Origin: CAZSHG01 sp964459995
Lineage (GTDB): Bacteria; UBP14; UBA6098
Direction of reading: 5' to 3'
Assembly (NCBI GenBank): GCA_964459995.1
Contig: CAYWOR010000016.1
Coordinates: 1-61,560, forward strand
Length of the DNA stretch: 61,560 nucleotides
This document shows positions 25,879 to 33,736 of this stretch, piece by piece; the first letter of the stretch is position 1; the number at the start of each line of letters is the position of its first letter. The translations under genes were made by a program, and so were the position numbers. Under the pieces are notes generated by a model. That model was not told the origin of the DNA. It made no database searches and saw nothing but the letters and a program-made list of their open reading frames with translations.

Positions 25879-26676
25879 CATAAGCCTTCGCAGTTCTACG
25901 ATTCCGGCGGAATATAGCTCGAAAAGCCCGTGTTTGTCAGCTTCGATGAGGTGTTCGGCAATCGTAAGCTCGTCTTTTCGCACGACCGGGCCAGTGAGAC
26001 CCTCCAATGCGCCATGTTCTCTATAGTTTTCGATAGCGCTTTTTGCGAGTTGAGTTATCATCGATTTAGAAATCGTTTCTTGAAGGCCGGATTCCGCCAT
26101 GAGCCTTTCTCCTGCGGAAAGCAATGCGAACATGTGATTTGCGACCAAACTCGCCGCGAGATGGTAGGTTGTTTTTTTTGATGAATCTATTTCTACAAAA
26201 ATTCCGTCGAGGTCCTTGGCGATTTGAGTTGCGATGGGTTTCGCTGGAGATTCGCCTTCGCCGCTGAAATAGAGACCGAAAAATGGATTTTTTTCAAGTG
26301 CACCCGGTGGTATTCCGCCAAAGGGGTGGAGCGAATAGACCGCGCGTTCCATTCCGGCGAGGTGTAATATTCGTGCCGGAAGGATTCCGCTGAAATGGAA
26401 GAGAAATCTCGCGCGGTATTTTTCGATTTCTCCAAGGGATTCCGCGATATGCGCAATCTCGGAATCGGGGACGGATAAAAAGAGAATATCGGCTCTGCGT
26501 GCGAGTTCTTTTGGCGATGAAGCTGTTCCGGTCGGGATAATCCGCGCGAGTTTTTCCGCACGATCTTTTTCGATGTCTTGAATTCCGGCAATCCGCCATC
26601 CCGCACGGGAGAGATGAAATGCGAGTGCAGTTCCAATTCTGCCAGCACCGATTATTCCTATTCTCAAATTTCTCAT
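25849..26676 (-). CDS. Rossmann-fold DUF2520 oxidoreductase-like protein
   Basis: The 275-residue protein has an NAD(P) fold at the start (LRIGIIGAGRIGTALAFHL) followed by the DUF2520 C-terminal helical domain (LAASLVANHMFALLSAGERL). It resembles pyrroline-5-carboxylate/6-phosphogluconate dehydrogenase architecture, but the substrate is unknown. Because panE is absent and the gene converges on panC, ketopantoate reduction is a possible but unproven role. ATG 26676 is chosen as it starts at the Rossmann strand, 5 bp after the yggS stop. Confidence 0.82.
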   Translation of the reverse strand: MRNLRIGIIGAGRIGTALAFHLSRAGWRIAGIQDIEKDRAEKLARIIPTGTASSPKELARRADILFLSVPDSEIAHIAESLGEIEKYRARFLFHFSGILPARILHLAGMERAVYSLHPFGGIPPGALEKNPFFGLYFSGEGESPAKPIATQIAKDLDGIFVEIDSSKKTTYHLAASLVANHMFALLSAGERLMAESGLQETISKSMITQLAKSAIENYREHGALEGLTGPVVRKDELTIAEHLIEADKHGLFELYSAGIVELRRLMSNANEDIID

Positions 26677-26680
26677 TTTA

Positions 26681-27352
26681 CTACTTGAAAATCGCAGAGC
26701 CAATCCGTAAATGCGTCGCGCCTTCTTCGACCGCGATTTGCCAATCGTTTGTCATGCCCATCGAAAGATAGGGCAATTCGGCAGAGAGATTTTTTTGGAC
26801 ATCGTCGCGTAAACGTCTTAAACCCTTGAAAATGGAGTGAACAAGCCCTTCGTCATCGACAAAGGGTGCCATTGTCATAAAGCCCATAAGGCGAAGGTTT
26901 TTCTGTGAGATAATGTCCTCGGCCAGTTTCGATACCGAATCCATTTCGAGGCCGAATTTCGATTCCTCACCGCTGATATTGACTTCGAGCAAGATTCTCT
27001 GTGTGACAGCGCTTTCTTCTGCAACTTGCTGAATTTTTTCTGCGAGTCGGAAGGAATCTACTGAGTGGATTAGCTCGAAATTTCCTACGACCTTGGCCGC
27101 TTTGTTTCGTTGAAGATGGCCGATGAAGTGCCACAAAATCTCTTTTGGGCATTTTTCAATCTTTTCGAGGGCGTCTTGAAGGCGGTTTTCGCCGAAGTTC
27201 CGAATTCCGGCCTCGAAGGCTTCGGAAACTCCATCGTAATCGACATATTTGCTTGCGGCGACAATAGTGATTTCCGATTCTTCTCTTCCGGCGCGCGCGC
27301 AGGTTTCAGCGATTTCAGTGCGCAATCGGGCGATGTTGTCTTTTATGGACAT
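26681..27352 (-). CDS. yggS: YggS/PROSC-type pyridoxal phosphate homeostasis protein
   Basis: PLP-binding protein that buffers cytosolic vitamin B6; no catalysis is established. The 223-residue TIM-barrel protein has the PLP lysine in VAASKYVD at about 31-38, FGENRLQDALEK near 53, WHFIGHLQRNKAAKV near 75 and the phosphate-binding SMGMTNDWQIAVEEGATHLR (20 residues) near the end. It is 2 bp from mazG and 4 bp from the DUF2520 gene, forming a three-gene unit. Confidence 0.93.
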   Translation of the reverse strand: MSIKDNIARLRTEIAETCARAGREESEITIVAASKYVDYDGVSEAFEAGIRNFGENRLQDALEKIEKCPKEILWHFIGHLQRNKAAKVVGNFELIHSVDSFRLAEKIQQVAEESAVTQRILLEVNISGEESKFGLEMDSVSKLAEDIISQKNLRLMGFMTMAPFVDDEGLVHSIFKGLRRLRDDVQKNLSAELPYLSMGMTNDWQIAVEEGATHLRIGSAIFK

Positions 27353-27354
27353 TG

Positions 27355-28152
27355 TTAATCGGCCTCCTCACATTTTTCCATCGCCTTTGCCTCGTCCCAG
27401 AAGGTGTCGAGGATTTCGAGGGGGAGAAGTTTGTCGGATTCTTGCTTTGCGCGTTTTTCGACATGTGCGAAACGTCGTTTAAATTTCATTATTGCCTCGC
27501 GAAGGACCATTTCGCTCGAAAAATCCAGAAAACGCGCCATATTTGTGAGTGCGAAAAGAAAATCGCCAAATTCCTCCTGAATGTGGTTTTGTTCGCCCTT
27601 TTGAATTGCTTCGTCGAGCTCGGCGAATTCTTCACGAACCTTCAGCCAAACCGATTTGCCATCCGGCCAGTCGAAACCGATTCGCGATGCCTTTTCCTGC
27701 ATTCTTTGGGCTACCAAAAGCGCGGGCATAGAGAGGGGCAGGCCATCGAGGAGTGATGATTCGCCTTTTTTGGCCTTTTTCTCGCGAAGCTTGATTTGTT
27801 CCCATTCGCGGAGAACTTCTTCTGAGGTAGAAGCCTCGCCTTCGGCGAATACATGCGGATGTCTTCCAACGATTTTCTCGGATATTCCATCAATGACATC
27901 GCTAATATCGAAAGCGCCGCGCTCCGAGGCAATCTGTGCGTGGAAAATGATGTGAAGAAGCACATCTCCAAGCTCTTCGCAGAGGTCTTGGTCATTGCTT
28001 TTTTCCACAGCTTCGATGACCTCGAAGGCTTCTTCGATGAGGTATTGCTTGAGCGATTCGTGGGTCTGCTGTCTGTCCCAGGGGCAACCATCCGGGGAAC
28101 GCAATGTGTTTACTATCTCAACGAGTTTGTCGAATTTAGTTTCCTTTTCCAT
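27355..28152 (-). CDS. mazG: Nucleoside triphosphate pyrophosphohydrolase MazG
   Basis: Hydrolyses (d)NTPs to monophosphates as a house-cleaning enzyme. The 265 residues carry two MazG folds: CPWDRQQTHESLKQYLIEEA near 19-38 with the EELGDVLLH metal motif near 61, and a second with REEFAELDEAI and EEFGDFLFAL near 175-195. It is divergent from pilB, with 154 bp between the starts. It is the first gene of the mazG-yggS-DUF2520 run. Confidence 0.94.
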   Translation of the reverse strand: MEKETKFDKLVEIVNTLRSPDGCPWDRQQTHESLKQYLIEEAFEVIEAVEKSNDQDLCEELGDVLLHIIFHAQIASERGAFDISDVIDGISEKIVGRHPHVFAEGEASTSEEVLREWEQIKLREKKAKKGESSLLDGLPLSMPALLVAQRMQEKASRIGFDWPDGKSVWLKVREEFAELDEAIQKGEQNHIQEEFGDFLFALTNMARFLDFSSEMVLREAIMKFKRRFAHVEKRAKQESDKLLPLEILDTFWDEAKAMEKCEEAD

Positions 28153-28248
28153 TATTCACCTCGCATGTAAGATATGATTTGGGGGAAGGATTTCAAGCCA
28201 TAGATTTGATTTGATAATAATATTCGTGCGAATACAAGAAAAAAAACT

Positions 28249-28277
28249 TTGAATACGAATTCGGAATTAAGCATAAT
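28249..28277 (+). promoter_or_regulatory. Probable pilB promoter
   Basis: TTGAAT (28249-28254), a 17-bp spacer and CATAAT (28272-28277) precede the GTG start by 29 bp. Confidence 0.45.
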
Positions 28278-28306
28278 AATGGGATTGAAAATGAAGAAAG
28301 GCATCC

Positions 28307-30001
28307 GTGAAAAAACATGTCGGCGAAATACTTGTAAATCAGGGCACAATCGATAGAATCCAGCTCGAAGATGCCCTCGAACGTCAGCGGAAAACGGGCG
28401 AGAAACTTGGACGGCTTCTAATTAAACTTGGCTATCTTAGCGAGGAAGAGCTTGGAACAGCCCTTTCGGAGCAGATTAACATTCCGCATATCGACCTTTC
28501 GAGCGAAGAAATCGATCCCGCCGTGATAAACTTGATTCCGGAGAAGGTTGCGCGCAAATATGATCTTATTCCTGTCCGCCGCGAGGGGAACAATATTGTC
28601 GTGGCAATGGACGATCCGCTCAACTCCATCGCGATGGAGCTTTTGACCTTTACTGCAGGGATGCGCATTGTCCCTGTTCTTGCGGGACGAACGCAGATCC
28701 GCAAAGCTCTCGAGATGTATTACACCAAAAAGCAGGTTACCTCCGAATCGCTCCTTCAGTATTTTGACGAAGACCTCGTGATTGCGCAGGACGCCGATCT
28801 TTCAGAGCAGAAACTCAGATATGAATCAAAGACCGCCGTAAACATTAAGTCCGTTAATATGCTTTTGATAGAGGGGATTCGTAGAGGGGCTTCGGATATT
28901 CATATCGAGATGGACAACGGGATATCGAGGGCAAGATACAGAGTGGATGGCCTTTTGCAAGAGGCATTTATTTTCAAACTCGAACAGCACACCGGCATGG
29001 TTGCGAGGATCAAAGTTCTTGCAAATATGAATCTCACCGAGCGCAGATTGCCTCAGGATGGTGCTTTTAGGATAGAATACGAGGGCAAGCACGTCGATAT
29101 GAGGATTTCGACGATACCGATGATTCAGGGCGAGAATGTCGTAATCCGAATTCTCGTTCAGGATACGATGAAGTTCGATATCGAGAGTTTAGGTTTTAGC
29201 GATTGGGCAATCGATGTTATAAAGGCCGCATGCAAAAATCCTTCGGGATTGATAATTACCACTGGTCCAACAGGAAGCGGAAAATCGACGACCCTGTATT
29301 CGATACTCAGGATGATAAATTCGCTTGATAAGAAGATTCTTACGGTCGAAGACCCTGTGGAATATCGTTTTCCGCTAATCAACCAGATGACTGTGCGGCC
29401 TTCGATAGGTCTGGATTTTGCGTCTTCGCTTAGGGCGATTCTTCGGCATGACCCGGATATAATCCTTGTCGGCGAGATGCGCGATTCTGAAACCGCCGAA
29501 ATATGCATTCGTGCGGCGTTGACCGGCCATTTAGTGCTGAGCACATTACATACACGTTCTGGAGTGGATAGTGCGATTCGTCTTGTGGATATGGGAATCG
29601 AGCATTATCTTATTGCCGATACGATCGACCTTGTTATTTCTCAGCGGCTCATGCGTCAGCTTTGCCCCGAATGCAAGAAGAAGGTTATCTTCGATGTTGG
29701 CGGACGTCAGATAGAGACATATCAGGCGGTTGGGTGTCCTGCATGCAACAGCGGATATTCGGGGCGGATCGGCATATATGAGGTGATTCCCGGCGATGTA
29801 ATGAGGCCTTACCTTATCGCAAATGAATTAGATTCTGCTAAAATGCAGGAGGCGGTTAGGGAAGCTGATATTCCGGGATTGTGGGAAGAGGGTCTTCGGA
29901 TGGTAAGATTGGGAAAAACTTCGCTTGAGGAGCTTCGAAGGGTATTGCCGGCTAATTTTGCGAAGTTTTCGACCGGAAAGAAGGCTAATAACCATGAATG
30001 A
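28307..30001 (+). CDS. pilB: Type IV pilus / type II secretion assembly ATPase
   Basis: Cytoplasmic hexameric ATPase that drives pilin or pseudopilin polymerisation. The 564 residues show an N-terminal MshEN-type domain (VGEILVNQGTIDRIQLEDAL), Walker A GPTGSGKSTTLYS near 320, Asp box, Walker B DIILVGEMRDSETAEI near 383, His box TLHTRSG, and a tetracysteine zinc motif (CPECKK and CPAC) near 455-480. The start is GTG with GAAAGG upstream. The other pilus genes are not in this window. Its stop overlaps xseB by 8 bp. Confidence 0.92.
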   Translation: MKKHVGEILVNQGTIDRIQLEDALERQRKTGEKLGRLLIKLGYLSEEELGTALSEQINIPHIDLSSEEIDPAVINLIPEKVARKYDLIPVRREGNNIVVAMDDPLNSIAMELLTFTAGMRIVPVLAGRTQIRKALEMYYTKKQVTSESLLQYFDEDLVIAQDADLSEQKLRYESKTAVNIKSVNMLLIEGIRRGASDIHIEMDNGISRARYRVDGLLQEAFIFKLEQHTGMVARIKVLANMNLTERRLPQDGAFRIEYEGKHVDMRISTIPMIQGENVVIRILVQDTMKFDIESLGFSDWAIDVIKAACKNPSGLIITTGPTGSGKSTTLYSILRMINSLDKKILTVEDPVEYRFPLINQMTVRPSIGLDFASSLRAILRHDPDIILVGEMRDSETAEICIRAALTGHLVLSTLHTRSGVDSAIRLVDMGIEHYLIADTIDLVISQRLMRQLCPECKKKVIFDVGGRQIETYQAVGCPACNSGYSGRIGIYEVIPGDVMRPYLIANELDSAKMQEAVREADIPGLWEEGLRMVRLGKTSLEELRRVLPANFAKFSTGKKANNHE

Positions 30002-30317
30002 AGATTTTCAAAACCTATTCGGCGACAAGGAAGCCTCTGACAAAGTGGAAAAGAAACGCGCAAAGAAAAAAGCCGACGAAGCTGAATTAACCGAGGAGCG
30101 GAATTTCGAAGAAGCGATGAACGAATTGGAGAAGCTTGTTATTGCTCTCGAATCCGGCTCGGTTGATCTTCAGGAATCGATAGAGATTTACAAAAAAGCC
30201 CGCGAACTCGCCACTTGGTGTTATGAGAGACTAACATCATTCCAAGGCGAACTGAAAACCCTCGGCCTCGACGAAGAGGGCGAATTCAAGTTGGATGACC
30301 TTCCACCGGTGGAATAA
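29994..30317 (+). CDS. xseB: Exodeoxyribonuclease VII small subunit
   Basis: Small subunit of the nuclease that degrades single-stranded DNA. The 107-residue protein has a charged N-terminal extension and the family core FEEAMNELEKLVIALESGSV followed by DLQESIEIYKKARELATWC. No xseA is in the window, so the large subunit must be elsewhere. It overlaps pilB by 8 bp and the Omp85 gene by 23 bp. The longer frame beginning at 29925 lies inside pilB and is not supported. Confidence 0.88.
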   Translation: MNEDFQNLFGDKEASDKVEKKRAKKKADEAELTEERNFEEAMNELEKLVIALESGSVDLQESIEIYKKARELATWCYERLTSFQGELKTLGLDEEGEFKLDDLPPVE

Positions 30318-31887
30318 TATATTCTTTGGGATTTTCCTTGTGTCTGTGGTTTTTACTGCGGCTCAAGGCATCCGATATATCGACATTATTGTAGAGCCGC
30401 CTTTCGAATATCCAATAACATATTGGGGGCCATATGATTATAGATGGGTCTATAATCTGGGGAATTCTTTTCATGTGAACTCAAAACCTTCGACTGTTAA
30501 CAGATTCGTCCCATTCGAAATTGGGGACACTGTTGGCGATGATTTGGCCTGCGAGACAGCACGTCGCCTTCGCGAGACACAGTTTTTTGGAGAGGCGACT
30601 GTCGAGATTATCGATACAGATAGCGGAAGAGTAGCGGTGATAATTGTCCAAGATCTATGGACGACGAAACTTTCGCCCTCGATGGCTTACGAAGGCCGAG
30701 TTTATGAATGGGCTGTGGAATTCGAGGAAGTGAATCTTCTTGGTTATGGAGTGGGAATTCGAGGAGGTTTTCGCCACGATGAGGACTATGACAGCTGGTT
30801 TTCCGGGCTGAAGCTCTCGAAGGTTTTGCCTTTCCATTCAGATTTATCGGTCTATTACTCCGATGCGACGAAATCAATCGGTCCGACTCAGACATCGTTG
30901 GCGATAAGCCGGGACAGGCGCAGAGATTGCGACCCGCTTATATGGCGATTTGGCGGATATGTTTGCGGAGGGGAGCACACAACATGGCAGGATGGACATA
31001 TCCAAGGCGCGGACTACACTATCGACGACCAATCGGTCTATGGCGGTGCTAAATACATCTTTGGCGAGAAGATTGGCCTTGGTGCGGGATTAAGCTACTC
31101 ATCGCTGAAACGCGAGAAAATGGGAGGGGAGTTCCCCGATTTTCCACAGGAGTATCATCGTGAAGTTGGGGTTTTAAGCGCCGGATTAAGTTATGTCGAA
31201 AGGAGATATTTCACGGCGAGGGATGTTGATGCATTTGGGATAACCGAGGATATCCCTTTTGGTGTGTCGATAGGTCTTGAGGGAGGAGCCGGACCCGAGG
31301 GGATGTCACCCTATGGGAGATTTTCCGGCACTTTCGGATTTCCAATTGGACCTTTTTTTAGCGCTTTTTCTTGTCATGCTCTTAAATTATCTCAAACAGA
31401 GTCCTATTCGGCGTCTTTTAGATTTTTTTCCGATAAATTCTTCTGGAGTCGAATTGCTGGAAGATTGTTTTATGGCACAATTTCCAATGAATCTCCGGAG
31501 TCTTTTTATCACGTAGGCGGGCAAACATGTCTTCGTAGCTACCCGACGAATATGCAGGTTGGAAACCGCACTATTTTTGGGAATTTGGAGTATCGGCTTT
31601 TTACGCCATACGAGTTTTTTTCGATTAGGGTGGGAGCATGCGCTTTTGTGGATTTCGGCACTGCTTGGGATGCCTCGCGGGAGACCTATCATCTTCGTGA
31701 TTTGGGAGATAAAATAGTTGGGGATTACGGTATCGAGCTTAGGTTCGGATCGACTTCGAGCACGACAGGGCAGGTTTTTCGCGCGAGTATCGCACGCACA
31801 TTCGATAATCTATGGGAGTTCGAATTGTCATCCGGCCAGCTTTTTAACTCCTATCTAAATCTCGATCATCGAGTTCCATTGCCATAG
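30295..31887 (+). CDS. Omp85/BamA-family outer-membrane protein
   Basis: Outer-membrane protein with an N-terminal signal peptide (WNNIFFGIFLVSVVFTAAQG), one POTRA-like domain (about 60-130, VNRFVPFEIGDTVGDD to TVEIIDTDSGRVAVIIVQD), and a beta-barrel ending in LYLDHRVPLP-like strands (last residues LNLDHRVPLP). The motif VGACAFVDFGTAWD near 455 matches the surface-antigen barrel. At 530 residues it is shorter than BamA (about 800) and has too few POTRA domains for the essential BamA, so a TamA-like or accessory Omp85 is inferred. Confidence 0.78.
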   Translation: MTFHRWNNIFFGIFLVSVVFTAAQGIRYIDIIVEPPFEYPITYWGPYDYRWVYNLGNSFHVNSKPSTVNRFVPFEIGDTVGDDLACETARRLRETQFFGEATVEIIDTDSGRVAVIIVQDLWTTKLSPSMAYEGRVYEWAVEFEEVNLLGYGVGIRGGFRHDEDYDSWFSGLKLSKVLPFHSDLSVYYSDATKSIGPTQTSLAISRDRRRDCDPLIWRFGGYVCGGEHTTWQDGHIQGADYTIDDQSVYGGAKYIFGEKIGLGAGLSYSSLKREKMGGEFPDFPQEYHREVGVLSAGLSYVERRYFTARDVDAFGITEDIPFGVSIGLEGGAGPEGMSPYGRFSGTFGFPIGPFFSAFSCHALKLSQTESYSASFRFFSDKFFWSRIAGRLFYGTISNESPESFYHVGGQTCLRSYPTNMQVGNRTIFGNLEYRLFTPYEFFSIRVGACAFVDFGTAWDASRETYHLRDLGDKIVGDYGIELRFGSTSSTTGQVFRASIARTFDNLWEFELSSGQLFNSYLNLDHRVPLP

Positions 31888-31940
31888 GGCATAATTTGCT
31901 ATGTTTCCTGAAGCAAGCCTTCGATTATTTCCGAAAACAA

Positions 31941-31962
31941 AGGGCGGGGTTTATCCCGCCCG
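31941..31962. terminator. Hairpin between convergent genes
   Basis: GGGCGGG (31942-31948) pairs with CCCGCCC (31955-31961) around a TTTAT-type loop, in the 108-bp gap between the convergent Omp85 and nucleotidase genes. There is no strong T-run, so it may be a weak or bidirectional terminator. Confidence 0.5.
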
Positions 31963-31995
31963 TATAATCAAGGATGCTTTGTCTAATGACTCCGT

Positions 31996-33618
31996 TTATT
32001 TCATAATTCGAATTCTCGTATCAGTTCTTGGCGAGATGGGGGAGTTTTTGCGAAGATACTCGACCATTATGTCGGTGTCGTAAACGGATGTCGATTTCTT
32101 TTCCGACACCTCATCGAGGAAAATGTAATAACCATCGCCACCAGAAGCCAGCCAACTGCTTACAAGCACCTTGTATTCTCCCTTCGGGTCGATGGGACCC
32201 CAGCCGGACTCGGTTTTCACTTCGATATTCGAAACCCTACTTCCCGAATCTATGATGTCTGAAACGTTTCGCCCTTTGTAAATTGCTTCGAAGGGACGTT
32301 GTGAGAGGTCGATGTGGAAAGTTACTCCACCGACCTGCAGGAATCCGCCATAGGCAATTCGGCATGTGTCGGCGCAATAATCGTCGTTGAAGCGAATTGC
32401 AGAGGCTGACATTTCAAGCACTCGGGAGATTTGCTCACCAGTCATTGTCGCTTCGAAAATCTCGTTCCGGAAGGGGATGATTGATAAGACATCGAGATAG
32501 GTTAAATCTCCAGCAGGATAGATTCTGTCGCCTCGAATCGATCCGCCGTTTACAAGGGCGATATCCGCGCCGTCGATCCAATCGAGCCACGAATCAGCGA
32601 TAAAATTACCGATTGCGGCCTCACGGGTGCGGACAGAGCTTTTTTGGGCATCTATTTCGACAAGAGTTTTCCCGATTATTTGGCCAAGGCTTTCCTGCAT
32701 AGCCGAGGTGTAAAAATTGACAATCGAGTCGATAGTTTCATCTGAACCCACTGACGAATCAAGCAAAACTTCTTCCCAACTATGATTTGAGATTTCTTTT
32801 CCGTCGAAGTCGAAGCGAAGAACCCCGATGTGGCTTCCGCCGGCACCGGCTTGGATGATTATTGTTTTACCGATGGTTTCATACGCGAATTCGTGGCTGT
32901 GTCCGCCGACAATGATATCGATTTCCGGCACAGCTTCCGCGAGTTTGCGATCGAGATCGAGGCCGAGGTGGGTTATAGCAATAATCATGTCGCGTTTCGA
33001 CTTCTTCGCCAGCTCGACCTGAGCTTTCGCCACAGCGATGAAATTCCTATCGACCCTAATCCCTTCGCCTTTGGTAAGACGTTCGAAATCAGGGGTCATC
33101 AGGCCGAAGACGTGAATATTGTATTCTCCCGGTGTCCAAAGGTAGAAATCATTTATGTGGCTGTCGAGATACTCGTTGTCGAAATCCATGTTCGCCGCGA
33201 CAAAATTGAATCCGGCGGATTTGATTGCTTCGGCATAGGCGTCCGCACCTCGATCAAACTCGTGATTGCCCGGAGTTACACACATATATCCAGCAAGAGT
33301 CATGAGTGACATCTCTGGTTTGCCACCGAAAACATTGAACAGCGGCGCCATCAGGTCGTCGCCGGAGGAAAAGAAGGCAAAGTAGTCGGCTGTCTCGCTT
33401 GCTTTCTTCGAGGCGGATGCGATTCGTGCAATTCCTCCTATTAGGACTTTCTCACCGTCGATGTTTGCCTCGAAGGGTGCAATTTGGCTCTGCAGATCAG
33501 AGGTCATTATTATGGCGAAAGTATTTGTTTCACGTGTTGTCAGGTTTGAGTAGAGAATTACCGCGATAATAACGAGCACCACGAAGAGAATCGTTATTAC
33601 TAATCCTTTATTGTTCAT
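31996..33618 (-). CDS. Membrane-anchored 5'-nucleotidase / cyclic phosphodiesterase family protein
   Basis: UshA/YfkN-type metallophosphoesterase expected to hydrolyse nucleotides outside the inner membrane. The 540 residues start with one hydrophobic anchor (LVITILFVVLVIIAVILY), then the metallophosphatase domain (SSGDDLM, PGNHEFDRG, GGHSHEF) and the 5'-nucleotidase C-domain (GNFIADSWLDW, LVNGGSIRGD). The first metal motif reads TSDLQSQ where the family has DxH, so one histidine is replaced by glutamine. ATG 33618 is preferred with GGAGG upstream; ATG 33630 is possible. Confidence 0.85.
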   Translation of the reverse strand: MNNKGLVITILFVVLVIIAVILYSNLTTRETNTFAIIMTSDLQSQIAPFEANIDGEKVLIGGIARIASASKKASETADYFAFFSSGDDLMAPLFNVFGGKPEMSLMTLAGYMCVTPGNHEFDRGADAYAEAIKSAGFNFVAANMDFDNEYLDSHINDFYLWTPGEYNIHVFGLMTPDFERLTKGEGIRVDRNFIAVAKAQVELAKKSKRDMIIAITHLGLDLDRKLAEAVPEIDIIVGGHSHEFAYETIGKTIIIQAGAGGSHIGVLRFDFDGKEISNHSWEEVLLDSSVGSDETIDSIVNFYTSAMQESLGQIIGKTLVEIDAQKSSVRTREAAIGNFIADSWLDWIDGADIALVNGGSIRGDRIYPAGDLTYLDVLSIIPFRNEIFEATMTGEQISRVLEMSASAIRFNDDYCADTCRIAYGGFLQVGGVTFHIDLSQRPFEAIYKGRNVSDIIDSGSRVSNIEVKTESGWGPIDPKGEYKVLVSSWLASGGDGYYIFLDEVSEKKSTSVYDTDIMVEYLRKNSPISPRTDTRIRIMK

Positions 33619-33736
33619 CCTTCCTCCCATTCTTTTTTGATTTTAATTTGCACATCATCCTCTGCAAACGCAACAAAAAACCTTGAAATATCGAGTGTTA
33701 ATGATATTTTGTAAACTCGAATGAGGAGTTTGTATT

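Noticed and set aside
29925..29993. N-terminal extension of xseB
   Set aside because: Lies inside pilB, and the extra residues are not part of the XseB family.
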